DNA of 64,000 nucleotides from Bacillota bacterium (GTDB lineage Bacteria; Bacillota; Clostridia; Clostridiales; Caloramatoraceae). The stretch covers positions 1-64,000 of the forward strand of contig JAEWEN010000012.1 of the NCBI GenBank assembly GCA_023389275.1, in the 5' to 3' direction. This document shows, piece after piece, positions 36,185-44,389 of this stretch. The notes beneath the pieces are model-generated. The model did no database searches, had not been told where the DNA came from, and worked only from the letters and a program-made list of their open reading frames with translations. A program made the position numbers and the translations under genes. Position 1 is the stretch's first letter. The number at the start of each line of letters is the position of its first letter.

Positions 36185-36213
36185 ATTATACATAACACTA
36201 ATTAAATTTTCAA
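36185..36213 (-). promoter_or_regulatory. Promoter of the PfoR-like gene
   Basis: On the minus strand TTGAAA (36213-36208), a 17-nt spacer and TATAAT (36190-36185), with predicted start near 36178. This implies a 95-nt untranslated leader. Confidence 0.75.
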
Positions 36214-36275
36214 ACAATTCTAAACAAATATCTTAAAAGTATTTATTATATTTCATATAGGAAATTTCTATTAAT

Positions 36276-37067
36276 TTAATATAAAATTCGTTTTCTTTCT
36301 TTAAAGTAAACAGGCTTTAAACCTATGTTTTCTGCTAGTTCAGTGGCTTTTTTAAAGTTGATTCCTATAGATTCTTTTTCATGTGAATCTGACCCTATAG
36401 TTACAAACCTTCCACCTAATTCCCTAAACTTACCATATATCTTAGAAAAATTTTCTATAACATTTTTATCATTTAATCTTCTAGTATTTATCTCCATAGC
36501 CTTATCCATATGTACTAATTCTTTTAAAATATCATCTATAATATATGAGTATTTATCATAGTAAATTTCTGAATCTTCATAATGTCTTGCTGCATATCTT
36601 GAAATATAATCTATATGAGCCATACTATCAAAATAAGGATTTTTCTTAATCATTCTAAGCATAGCTTTAAAATATTTATCATATACCTCATCTATATTAT
36701 AAACTTCACCTGTTTCAGTGTTTTTATAATACTCCTGTTCATAAAGATCAATTCCTTCTACAATGTGAGTTGATCCAAGAAGAAAATCAAAATCATAATT
36801 TGATGCTATGTTTTTACACTTTTCAACATATATATCTTCATCAAATCCTATTTCTATACCTATTAATAATTTATTAGATCTTAAATTTTTAGTTTTATTA
36901 ATATAATTATCTACATCTATTTTAAACATATTATCATGTGGATAATTTAAATCTAAATGTTCAGTTAAAATTATTCCAATATTATTTTTTTCTATAGAAT
37001 CTAACACTTGATTTATTGTCATTTTACTATCTGATGAAAACTCTGTATGAACATGTGAATCAAACAT
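36276..37067 (-). CDS. PHP-domain phosphoesterase (HisJ/histidinol-phosphatase-like)
   Basis: A 263-aa PHP-family metal phosphatase. Metal ligands are seen in FDSHVHTEFSSD (His5, His7), EHLD near 36, GIEIGFD near 71, STHIV near 99, MAHIDYIS near 150 and GSDSHE near 229, which is the complete PHP set. The arrangement resembles the HisK/HisJ histidinol-phosphate phosphatases, but no his gene is near, so the substrate could be another phosphomonoester. Monocistronic, with an inverted repeat over its promoter. Confidence 0.85.
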   Translation of the reverse strand: MFDSHVHTEFSSDSKMTINQVLDSIEKNNIGIILTEHLDLNYPHDNMFKIDVDNYINKTKNLRSNKLLIGIEIGFDEDIYVEKCKNIASNYDFDFLLGSTHIVEGIDLYEQEYYKNTETGEVYNIDEVYDKYFKAMLRMIKKNPYFDSMAHIDYISRYAARHYEDSEIYYDKYSYIIDDILKELVHMDKAMEINTRRLNDKNVIENFSKIYGKFRELGGRFVTIGSDSHEKESIGINFKKATELAENIGLKPVYFKERKRILY

Positions 37068-37091
37068 AAAAATCCCTCCTAATTAAATCTA

Positions 37092-37120
37092 TTTCCAATT
37101 ACTACAATATTAATTGGAAA
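37092..37120. promoter_or_regulatory. Inverted-repeat operator candidate over the PHP gene promoter
   Basis: TTTCCAATTA, 9 nt, TAATTGGAAA: a perfect 10-bp inverted repeat that covers the -10 box and spacer end of the PHP gene promoter. Geometry fits repression by a dimeric DNA-binding protein. No regulator gene is adjacent. Confidence 0.5.
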
Positions 37121-37135
37121 GTTTACATAAGTCAA
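37107..37135 (-). promoter_or_regulatory. Promoter of the PHP phosphoesterase gene
   Basis: On the minus strand TTGACT (37135-37130), a 17-nt spacer and TAATAT (37112-37107). Predicted start is near 37100, about 33 nt before the ATG. A further TTTACA/TGTAAA inverted repeat surrounds the -35. Confidence 0.68.
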
Positions 37136-37215
37136 TGTAAATTAAAAAACATTTTTGAATAAAATCCTTTGAAATACACAAACTATTTTTGATCTTATTT
37201 GTGGAGGTGTTTTAA

Positions 37216-37395
37216 TTGGCAAACAAATGTATAGCATGTGATGTTACTAGTTGTAAACATCATGCAGGAGATTTAAAGTATTGCACTTTAGAAAGTATAA
37301 AAGTAACTCATCATTCTGTTTCAGAAGCTACAAGTAAAGCTTTTACTGATTGTAATAGCTTTGAATTTAATGGATGTTGCAGTGAAACTAATTAG
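37216..37395 (+). CDS. DUF1540 cysteine-rich mini-protein, copy 1
   Basis: A 59-aa frame starting with TTG at 37216, 6 nt after GGAGGTG. The pattern CIACDVTSCKHHAGDLKYC, a Thr-Asp-Cys near 44-46 and the NSF tail follow the DUF1540 layout (C-x-V-x2-C-x-[YH]...C...C-x2-F), probably a small metal-binding protein. An extra Cys-Cys pair (NGCCSETN) sits at the C-terminus. Function unknown; several DUF1540 proteins are sporulation-associated. It is followed 17 nt later by a paralogue. Confidence 0.8.
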   Translation: MANKCIACDVTSCKHHAGDLKYCTLESIKVTHHSVSEATSKAFTDCNSFEFNGCCSETN

Positions 37396-37412
37396 TTAGG
37401 AGGGTATTTCTT

Positions 37413-37580
37413 ATGGCAAATAAAAGTATAGGATGTAAAGTAACAGGGTGTGCTTACCATGCAGGAGCTGAAAATTACTGCACTTTAAATCAAATATTAG
37501 TTAATTACGAAGAGGGACATCAAAATTCTCATAATCATACAAAAGCTTGTACAGATTGTGATAGTTTTAAAGCAAAATAA
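37413..37580 (+). CDS. DUF1540 cysteine-rich mini-protein, copy 2
   Basis: A 55-aa paralogue: MANKSIGCKVTGCAYHAG at the start, NYCTL, a His-rich linker (EGHQNSHNH) and ACTDCDSF at the end. The spacing of Cys8, Cys13, Cys23, Cys46 and Cys49 parallels copy 1. AGGAGG precedes ATG by 8 nt. The two genes are surely cotranscribed and end at the hairpin at 37591. Tandem duplication with divergence. Confidence 0.85.
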   Translation: MANKSIGCKVTGCAYHAGAENYCTLNQILVNYEEGHQNSHNHTKACTDCDSFKAK

Positions 37581-37590
37581 ATAATTTAAA

Positions 37591-37620
37591 GGCTTAGAAT
37601 AAATTCTAAGCCCTTTATTT
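37591..37620. terminator. Terminator shared by the DUF1540 pair and glnN
   Basis: GGCTTAGAAT-AA-ATTCTAAGCC is a perfect 10-bp stem. On the plus strand it is followed by CTTTATTTTTA; on the minus strand by TTTAAATTATTT. It lies between convergent stops. Confidence 0.88.
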
Positions 37621-39729
37621 TTATAGATAAAATAATAACTCACCGTATGTTGGAAATGGCCAAAGTTTAGAATCAACTAAAGTTTCTAATTCATCTCCAT
37701 ATTTTCTAAGTTCATTCATAGATTTTAAAACTTCATCTCTATAATATATCGCCTTGTTTAATATATCACCTGTTATTTCTTTAGCCTCTTCATTTCTATT
37801 TTCAAGAGTTTTTAAAGCTTCATTAAAACTTGCTAGTGTTGTTGAAAGCTTTTCTACTATTTCTTCTTGTACAGATGTATTTATTGCTGAATTTATAGAA
37901 TTAACTTTTATACAAGAATCTGATACCTCACCAATATATTTTATAACAGCTGGTATTATTTCTCTTTTTGCCATTTCTATCATGGTTAATGCTTCTATAT
38001 TTATTTGTTTAGTATATTCTTCAAGACCTACTTCATATCTTGAATAAAGCTCTGATGTATTTAAAACTTTATGCTTTTCAAATAACTTTATAGCTTTACT
38101 ACTTATTAAAGCAGGAATTGCATCAACTGTTGTTGGAAGATTTGGAAGTCCTCTTACCTCAGTTGCTTCTTTTACCCACTCTTTAGAATATCCATCACCA
38201 TTAAAAATAATTTTTTTATGGTTAATAACAATTTCTTTAACTATATTTTCTATTTCATCCTTTGGATTTTCACAGTTTTCAAGTCTTTCTGCAATTTCAT
38301 CTAAAACATCTGCAACAGCTGTATTTATAACAACATTTGCATCTGAAACTGAACCTGATGATTGTACCATACGGAATTCAAATTTATTTCCTGTAAATGC
38401 AAAAGGTGATGTTCTATTTCTATCTGTTGTATCTTTTTTAAGTGCAGGTAGTGATGATACACCAATTTCTAGCATTCCACCTTGTTTTGAAGATTTAACA
38501 TCTCCTCTTTCTATTTGCTCTAAAATTCCTGTTAAGTCATCTCCTAGGAAAATTGATATTATAACTGGTGGAGCTTCGTGTCCACCTAATCTATGATCAT
38601 TTCCTGCACAAGCTGCTGATGCTCTTATAAGTTCTGGATAAGTGTCTACAGCTTTAATTACAGCACATAAAAATAATAAAAATTGTGCATTTTCATGTGG
38701 AGTTTTTCCTGGATTTAAAAGGTTTTGTCCATCATCTGTACTTAATGACCAGTTATCATGTTTTCCAGACCCATTAACTCCTGCAAAAGGTTTTTCATGT
38801 AAAAGACACGCAAGTGAATGTCTTGCAGCTATTTTTCTCATTGACTCCATAGTTAACTGATTATGGTCTGTTGCTATATTAGCTTCAGTAAATACAGGAG
38901 CCAGCTCGTGTTGTGATGGAGCTACTTCATTATGTTTTGTTTTAGCTGACACTCCAAGCTTCCAAAGTTCTTCATCTAAATCCTTCATAAATGCAGCTAC
39001 TTTTTCTTTTAAGCATCCATAGTAATGGTCGTCCATTTCCTGTCCTTTAGGAGGCTTTGAACCAAATAATGTTCTACCTGTATAAACAAGGTCTTTTCTT
39101 TTTTTATAAAGTTCTCTATCTACTAAAAAATACTCTTGCTCAGGTCCTACAGTTGCAATAACTCTATTTGTAGTTGTGTTTCCAAGAGCTCTTAAAACTC
39201 TTAATGCTTGTTTTTGTACTGCTTCTATTGAACGAAGAAGAGGTGTTTTTTTATCAAGTGCTTCTCCTGTAAATGAACAAAATGCAGTAGGTATACAAAG
39301 TGTTATACCACCTTCATCTTCCTTTAAAAAAGCAGGTGATGTTGGATCCCATGCAGTGTATCCTCTAGCTTCAAATGTTGCACGAAGTCCTCCTGATGGA
39401 AAAGATGAACCATCAGCTTCTCCTTTTATAAGTTCTTTTCCTGAAAACTCCATTATAATTTTTCCATCTCCTATTGGAGTCATAAAAGATTGATGTTTTT
39501 CAGCTGTTATACCGTTCATAGGTTGGAACCAGTGTGTATAATGTGTTGCTCCTCTCTCTACCGCCCAGTCTTTCATAGCATTTGCAACAACTTCAGCTAC
39601 AGGTCCTTCTAAATAACTTCCCTCTTCTATAGTTTTTCTTAAAGCCTTATATGTTGATTTAGGTAATCTCTCTCTCATTACATGATCATCAAATACATTT
39701 ATCCCATACATTTCAGAAATACTTTTCAT
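37621..39729 (-). CDS. glnN: Type III glutamine synthetase
   Basis: Assimilates ammonium into glutamine. 702 aa identifies the large GSIII class, dodecamers of about 75-kDa subunits. Motifs: [12 protein letters not shown] near 72, [21 protein letters not shown] (GSIII-specific N-terminal block), [10 protein letters not shown] (metal site), [18 protein letters not shown] [24 protein letters not shown], and [13 protein letters not shown] with the ATP-binding region. RBS AAGGAG is 9 nt before ATG. The leader contains a strong hairpin with U-tract directly ahead of the RBS, so expression is probably set by attenuation. No GSI (glnA) is visible here. Confidence 0.96.
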   Translation of the reverse strand: MKSISEMYGINVFDDHVMRERLPKSTYKALRKTIEEGSYLEGPVAEVVANAMKDWAVERGATHYTHWFQPMNGITAEKHQSFMTPIGDGKIIMEFSGKELIKGEADGSSFPSGGLRATFEARGYTAWDPTSPAFLKEDEGGITLCIPTAFCSFTGEALDKKTPLLRSIEAVQKQALRVLRALGNTTTNRVIATVGPEQEYFLVDRELYKKRKDLVYTGRTLFGSKPPKGQEMDDHYYGCLKEKVAAFMKDLDEELWKLGVSAKTKHNEVAPSQHELAPVFTEANIATDHNQLTMESMRKIAARHSLACLLHEKPFAGVNGSGKHDNWSLSTDDGQNLLNPGKTPHENAQFLLFLCAVIKAVDTYPELIRASAACAGNDHRLGGHEAPPVIISIFLGDDLTGILEQIERGDVKSSKQGGMLEIGVSSLPALKKDTTDRNRTSPFAFTGNKFEFRMVQSSGSVSDANVVINTAVADVLDEIAERLENCENPKDEIENIVKEIVINHKKIIFNGDGYSKEWVKEATEVRGLPNLPTTVDAIPALISSKAIKLFEKHKVLNTSELYSRYEVGLEEYTKQINIEALTMIEMAKREIIPAVIKYIGEVSDSCIKVNSINSAINTSVQEEIVEKLSTTLASFNEALKTLENRNEEAKEITGDILNKAIYYRDEVLKSMNELRKYGDELETLVDSKLWPFPTYGELLFYL

Positions 39730-39750
39730 AAAAATAAGCTCCTTCCCAAT

Positions 39751-39812
39751 TTATAAAAATAGGCGCTTCAGAAGATATATACCAAAATAGTATATATCCT
39801 ATGAAACGCCTT
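39751..39812 (-). promoter_or_regulatory. Candidate transcription attenuator in the glnN leader
   Basis: On the minus strand GGCGTTTCA pairs with TGAAGCGCC (one G-U), and inside it AGGATATATAC pairs with GTATATATCTT (one G-U), around a 7-nt loop. The hairpin of about 20 bp is followed by TATTTTTAT. It starts about 24 nt after the predicted transcription start and ends 10-20 nt ahead of the glnN RBS. There is no room for a promoter between hairpin and gene, so every glnN transcript should carry it. Confidence 0.65.
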
Positions 39813-39843
39813 TGTTTCCAAATCTCTTAACTTCTACTCATAA

Positions 39844-39872
39844 ATTTTACTACCTTAAAAGAAAAATTTCAA
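39844..39872 (-). promoter_or_regulatory. Promoter of glnN
   Basis: On the minus strand TTGAAA (39872-39867), 17 nt and TAAAAT (39849-39844) lie just past the stop of the upstream GH8-like gene. Predicted start is near 39836, giving a leader of about 107 nt. Confidence 0.7.
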
Positions 39873-39875
39873 TAG

Positions 39876-40997
39876 TTATTTTGAAATAACTGATATCATT
39901 CCTTGTAAATTATCAAATGAATAAGCAGCTTTACTTTTTTCAAAACCAAATCCACCTTTAAGTGTACCTTCTTTTACATAGTATTTCATTAAACTAGAGT
40001 AAAGTTTGTCTTGAAGTTTTTTATCATTTCCATATAAAGATACTCTATAAGCTACAGCATAAATTGAAGTAGATTCTACATATTCTATAGGCTCATTAGT
40101 ATCTATAGAGTATTTTGTATATAAGCATCCATACTTTTGTATTTGATCCTTCATCCATTTATTTATCTTTTCAGGATCTCCTCCTTCTTTTAATATGTTT
40201 TCCCATACCATTAAGGAAAGAAGAAGTTCACTTTCCTTTTCACTTGAATAAACACTTGTCTCAACATTATAGCTTTTCTTAAAAAGCGGAAAATCATCTG
40301 ATATATATCCTTTATCTAAAATATCCTTAGACTTTAAATATATATCATTCCATTTTTCATTTATATTACTTAAAAGTTTAAATCCTTCTAAGTCTAAATA
40401 GCAAAGTGTTATTATTTTAGAAAGATTTCCTGAATCATTAAAGTCTATTACCATATTATTATATGTTGAATTTTTAAGTATTGACTCAGAAAGTTTTATA
40501 CCATCTACCTTATATTTAAACTTATCAAATTTTAAATATCCATTTATAAGTGATTTTGCTATTCTTACATCATCTATTAACGCTGAAGTTTTATTTATTT
40601 TATTATCTTTTCCCATTCTCCAGCTAATAAGCCCATTATCAAGCATCATATAATTATCAACTACACTATAGGCTTTATTAAATAGCTCCTCATTACTAGT
40701 CATTACAGCATATTCCATTAAAAGCCCCTGGGATTCTGATAATATATCATGCCCTTTTGTTTCATCTCCTTTATTTTCACCTTCTAAATAATTTGTGTAT
40801 ATTCCAAAATCCTCACGTGACAGTTTATCATCTAAAAACTTTAAAATATTATTTGATAAAGTATTTTCACTATATGTTTTAGGCATTGTTTCTATTTTCA
40901 AATCCCTTACATATGGATAAGCAATATATCCTAAAAAAATTAAAATTATAAGCAAAACACATAATGATAATGTTAATATTTTATTTCTTTTTTTCAT
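39876..40997 (-). CDS. Membrane-anchored GH8-like (six-hairpin) glycosidase
   Basis: A 373-aa protein with an N-terminal signal anchor (about 7-27). The (alpha/alpha)6-type body resembles glycoside hydrolase family 8: SESQGLLMEYA (candidate acid Glu88), NGLISWRM, and TSALIDDVRIAKSLI (Asp142/Asp143, where GH8 has A-S-D-A-D). Substrate probably a beta-glucan or own exopolysaccharide. Many positions are divergent, so loss of activity is possible. Neighbour genes give no polysaccharide context. Monocistronic, with its 3' end abutting the glnN promoter. Confidence 0.7.
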   Translation of the reverse strand: MKKRNKILTLSLCVLLIILIFLGYIAYPYVRDLKIETMPKTYSENTLSNNILKFLDDKLSREDFGIYTNYLEGENKGDETKGHDILSESQGLLMEYAVMTSNEELFNKAYSVVDNYMMLDNGLISWRMGKDNKINKTSALIDDVRIAKSLINGYLKFDKFKYKVDGIKLSESILKNSTYNNMVIDFNDSGNLSKIITLCYLDLEGFKLLSNINEKWNDIYLKSKDILDKGYISDDFPLFKKSYNVETSVYSSEKESELLLSLMVWENILKEGGDPEKINKWMKDQIQKYGCLYTKYSIDTNEPIEYVESTSIYAVAYRVSLYGNDKKLQDKLYSSLMKYYVKEGTLKGGFGFEKSKAAYSFDNLQGMISVISK

Positions 40998-41176
40998 ATA
41001 TCCTCCTTAAAATATTTTATTACAAGTAAATTTATTATACAAAACTTCTATAAACTTTATTAAGATAATCAATATTTTGAATTTTCTTTTTTATCATTCA
41101 CCATGTAAAATTATACTATAAAGTTTGATTATAATTGTTCCTTCTAAGTACTCATAAAAATACCTGGATATTTTAT

Positions 41177-41203
41177 AAAAGCTACCGCTAAGCGGTAGCT
41201 TTT
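41177..41203 (-). terminator. Terminator of the LacI-family gene at 41209
   Basis: AAAAGCTACCGCT / AGCGGTAGCTTTT hairpin (GC-rich core) directly past the stop codon. The U-tract is TTTTATAAAAT, moderate. Confidence 0.8.
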
Positions 41204-41208
41204 ATATT

Positions 41209-42249
41209 TTATAGGAAGTAATCCTCTATTTCTTTCTTAGGCTTTCTAATAATACTTCTACAGCTTTCTCTCTCTATTATACCAGTATATATTTTTTCAC
41301 CTACAATTTTAAATTCTTTATTTTTAAGCAGATGCATTATTTTATTTGTAACTGCTTCTGCTATTTTATCAGGTGAAATATCTATTGATGATATTTTTGG
41401 ATGAAGCATTTTAGAAAGATCTGTATTTTTAAGATTTATTATTGAAACATCCTTTGGTATAGATAAACCTCTTTTATATATTCCTCTAAATACTCTAAGC
41501 ATTACTAAATCATCACATGCTATAAAAGCTGTTATATCTTTACCTATTTCATATGAGTCCATATGCTTTTCAAGTACATCTAAATCCTCATCATCTAGAT
41601 CCTCTGAATCTATTCCTACTGTTACAGGATATATTTCCTGCTCACTTGCTAGTTCTCTGTAGTGTTTTAAACACTCCTCATGTACTTTATTTCCTTTTTC
41701 ATATGCCATTGCTACCTTGGTATGACCAAGATTTAATACATAGTCTAGTACATTTTTCACAGCTTCTTTATTATCTACATAAACATTATTAGTTTTTTCA
41801 TCATGCTCATTTACAAATAATATAGGTGTTTTTTCCATAACATCTTTTAAAAATTCATCATCTCTTAAAAGTTCTGTTTCTATTATTATAATCCCATCTA
41901 CAGATCTATTTAAAAATCTTTTAATAGCCTCTTCTTCTTCTTCTTTTTTGCTATTTGTTGTAGTTATCATAACATCATACCCATTTTGAGAAAGCCTATA
42001 CTCTATAAAAGATATCATTTCTGTATATATAAGGCTTTTTAAATTAGGAACAAGCACACCTATAATATTACTTTTTCCACTAACTAAGCCTCTTGCAAGA
42101 GGGTTAGGTTTATAATCAAGTTTTTTTATTGCCTCTTCTATTCTCTGTCTTGTTTCTTTTTTTACAGGATAATTATTGTTTAATACCCTAGATACTGTTG
42201 ATATTGATACATTCGCTTCTTTTGCTACATCTTCAATTGTATACCTCAT
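41209..42249 (-). CDS. LacI-family transcriptional regulator
   Basis: A 346-aa repressor: N-terminal helix-turn-helix YTIEDVAKEANVSISTVSRVLNN and the hinge helix NPLARGLVSGKSN, then a periplasmic-binding-protein-like effector domain (about 62-335). Effector unknown; family members bind sugars or nucleosides. It lies 12 nt after the radical SAM gene and probably shares its transcript. The regulon cannot be read from context: the nearest carbohydrate gene is the GH8-like gene downstream. Confidence 0.93.
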   Translation of the reverse strand: MRYTIEDVAKEANVSISTVSRVLNNNYPVKKETRQRIEEAIKKLDYKPNPLARGLVSGKSNIIGVLVPNLKSLIYTEMISFIEYRLSQNGYDVMITTTNSKKEEEEEAIKRFLNRSVDGIIIIETELLRDDEFLKDVMEKTPILFVNEHDEKTNNVYVDNKEAVKNVLDYVLNLGHTKVAMAYEKGNKVHEECLKHYRELASEQEIYPVTVGIDSEDLDDEDLDVLEKHMDSYEIGKDITAFIACDDLVMLRVFRGIYKRGLSIPKDVSIINLKNTDLSKMLHPKISSIDISPDKIAEAVTNKIMHLLKNKEFKIVGEKIYTGIIERESCRSIIRKPKKEIEDYFL

Positions 42250-42261
42250 ATTTTACCCCCC

Positions 42262-43215
42262 TTAAATAAACATAGATTTTACCTTTTCATCATCTCTATA
42301 TTTCTTGCCTTGATAGGTATCCCTTAACCTTAGTTCATCATCTATAGAATTTAAAACTTCCCACTTTTTAAGACTCCACATTGGACCTATTAAAAGGTCT
42401 CTTGGACTATCCCCTGTTAATCTATGAATTACCATATTCTCTGGAAGTCTTTCAATAGAGTCTACTATAATTTTAACATACTCTTCCTTTTCTAACAGCT
42501 TAAATCCTGTTTCATAGAAAACATTTTCTAATTTTGTCCCTTTCATAACATGTAAAAGATGAAGCTTCACCCCTTGAATAGGAGCATTAGCTACAAAATT
42601 TAAAGTTTCCATCATCATATCATATGTTTCAAATGGAAGACCGTATATTATGTGGGCTATAACATCTATGTTTAAGTTTCTTAATTTTTTAACTCCATTA
42701 ATAAAAGCTTTTAAATCATGTCCTCTATTTATAAGCTCCCCTGTTTTATCATGTATTGTTTGAAGCCCAAGCTCTACCCATATATATTTTTTCTTAGATA
42801 TTTCCCTTAAAACTTCTAAAACATCATCATCTAAGCAATCAGGTCTAGTTGCTATTGCAATTCCTACAACATCATCCATATTTAGTATTTCTTCATATTT
42901 TTGCTTTAAAATATCTGCAGGAGCATAGGTATTTGTATATGCTTGAAAATAACCTATATACTTTCCACTTTTCCACTTTTTTTGCATAATTGCTTTTACT
43001 TCTTCAAATTGATTAGTTAAAGACCTAGACATTCCTGTAAAATCACCAGAGCCTCTAGCACTACAGAAAATACATCCTCCAGTTCCTACTTTTCCATCTC
43101 TATTTGGACAAGTAAATCCTGCATCTAAAGATATTTTAAATACCTTTTCTCCAAACTTATTTCTTAAAAAATAATTTAGAGAATTGTATCTTTTGCTATC
43201 CCATTTCTCTTTCAT
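42262..43215 (-). CDS. Radical SAM protein, TIGR01212 (YhcC/YtqA) family
   Basis: A 317-aa radical SAM protein. The N-terminal ISLDAGFTCPNRDGKVGTGG, followed by CIFC, supplies the three cysteines (C-x9-14-C-x2-C form characteristic of TIGR01212). Next come YFQAYTNTYAP, IATRPDCLDDDVLE and WVELGLQTIHD, all family blocks. Related to the Elp3-type fold. Exact reaction not established. First gene of a two-gene unit with the LacI regulator. Confidence 0.92.
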   Translation of the reverse strand: MKEKWDSKRYNSLNYFLRNKFGEKVFKISLDAGFTCPNRDGKVGTGGCIFCSARGSGDFTGMSRSLTNQFEEVKAIMQKKWKSGKYIGYFQAYTNTYAPADILKQKYEEILNMDDVVGIAIATRPDCLDDDVLEVLREISKKKYIWVELGLQTIHDKTGELINRGHDLKAFINGVKKLRNLNIDVIAHIIYGLPFETYDMMMETLNFVANAPIQGVKLHLLHVMKGTKLENVFYETGFKLLEKEEYVKIIVDSIERLPENMVIHRLTGDSPRDLLIGPMWSLKKWEVLNSIDDELRLRDTYQGKKYRDDEKVKSMFI

Positions 43216-43350
43216 TTTCTTCTCCTAGTTTGTTTTTACCTATATTATTTTAACTAATATATTATCATATATTTTCCTAATGCAAAACTTTTTCTTAAAT
43301 AGGTATTTTATTTTCTATATTTTTTCTATATTTAAAATTTTTATAGAAAA

Positions 43351-43380
43351 TAAGCTGCCAACAAATATGTTAGCAGCTTA
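43351..43380 (-). terminator. Terminator of the nucleoside operon
   Basis: TAAGCTGC / GCAGCTTA with inner AACA/TGTT pairing lies immediately after the stop of the LacI gene at 43383. On the minus strand it is followed by TTTTCTATAAAAATTTT. Confidence 0.82.
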
Positions 43381-43382
43381 AA

Positions 43383-44378
43383 TTATAAAACACTTTTTAC
43401 TGATTTTCTTACAACAAGTTTTGGTTCAAGAATTATTTCATTATTAGTTAAAGTTTCTCCATCTATAGATTTTAGAAGCATTTCTACTGATAGTTGTCCC
43501 ATTTTATAGGTATCTTGATGAATAGTAGTAAGCTTTGGTGTTATTATATTTGATATATAAATATCATCATATCCTGTAACTGATATGTCACAAGGAACTT
43601 TTATATTGTTTTCTTGTAAATACTCTATAACCCCAGCTGCCATTAAATCATTTTCACATATAACAGCAGTAAAATCTTTATTCTTATCTAAAAGATATTT
43701 TGCACCTTCTATTCCACCTTGAAGTCTATAGTTTCCATTATAAATTAGATTTTCATCAAAGGATAAATTACTTTCTCCCATAGCTTTTAAAAATCCTTCT
43801 AATCTTTCATTTCTAACAGAACCTTTAATATATGCAATGTTTTTATGACCTTTTTCTATAAGAAATTTAGTCATAATATACATTCCAAGTCCTCCATCAG
43901 AGTAAACACTTAAACAATCTGTATGTGAACTTCTATCTATATGTACAAATGGTATATTATATTCTTTTAAAAGCTCTATGCCCTTAGAATCTTCATTGTT
44001 TGCCCCAATACAAACTATTCCATCTACACATTTTTCTTTAAGAATTCTTATGCTTGTTACTTCTTTTTCTGAATTATCATCAGAATTACAAAGTATTATA
44101 TTGTATCCCATTTCGCTAGCTCTATCTTCTACGCCTTTAACTATTTCAGGAAAAAATGGGTTACTTATATCTGGTACTAAAAGACCTAATGTATATGTTT
44201 TTTTAGTAACAAGTCCTCTAGCTATTCCACTAGGTCTATAGTCCATTTCTTTCATTATCTTTTTTATTCTTTCTCTTGTTTCTTCTCCTACACCCTCATA
44301 CTTGTTGTTAATAACTCTAGAAACAGTGGCTATTGAAACATTAGCCTCTTTAGCGATATCTTTTATCGTCTTCCCCAT
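43383..44378 (-). CDS. LacI-family regulator of the nucleoside operon
   Basis: A 331-aa repressor: HTH TIKDIAKEANVSIATVSRVINN, hinge PSGIARGLVTKKT, then an RbsR/PurR-like effector domain (LGLLVPDISNPFFPEIVKGVE, DGIVCIGAN, CENDLMAAG). It is the last gene of the eight-gene nucleoside operon, 11 nt after the DraG-like gene. It most likely autoregulates through the CG-centred inverted repeat at 52456-52482; a nucleoside or ribose-type inducer is expected but not shown. Confidence 0.93.
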   Translation of the reverse strand: MGKTIKDIAKEANVSIATVSRVINNKYEGVGEETRERIKKIMKEMDYRPSGIARGLVTKKTYTLGLLVPDISNPFFPEIVKGVEDRASEMGYNIILCNSDDNSEKEVTSIRILKEKCVDGIVCIGANNEDSKGIELLKEYNIPFVHIDRSSHTDCLSVYSDGGLGMYIMTKFLIEKGHKNIAYIKGSVRNERLEGFLKAMGESNLSFDENLIYNGNYRLQGGIEGAKYLLDKNKDFTAVICENDLMAAGVIEYLQENNIKVPCDISVTGYDDIYISNIITPKLTTIHQDTYKMGQLSVEMLLKSIDGETLTNNEIILEPKLVVRKSVKSVL

Positions 44379-44389
44379 TAAGTACCACC

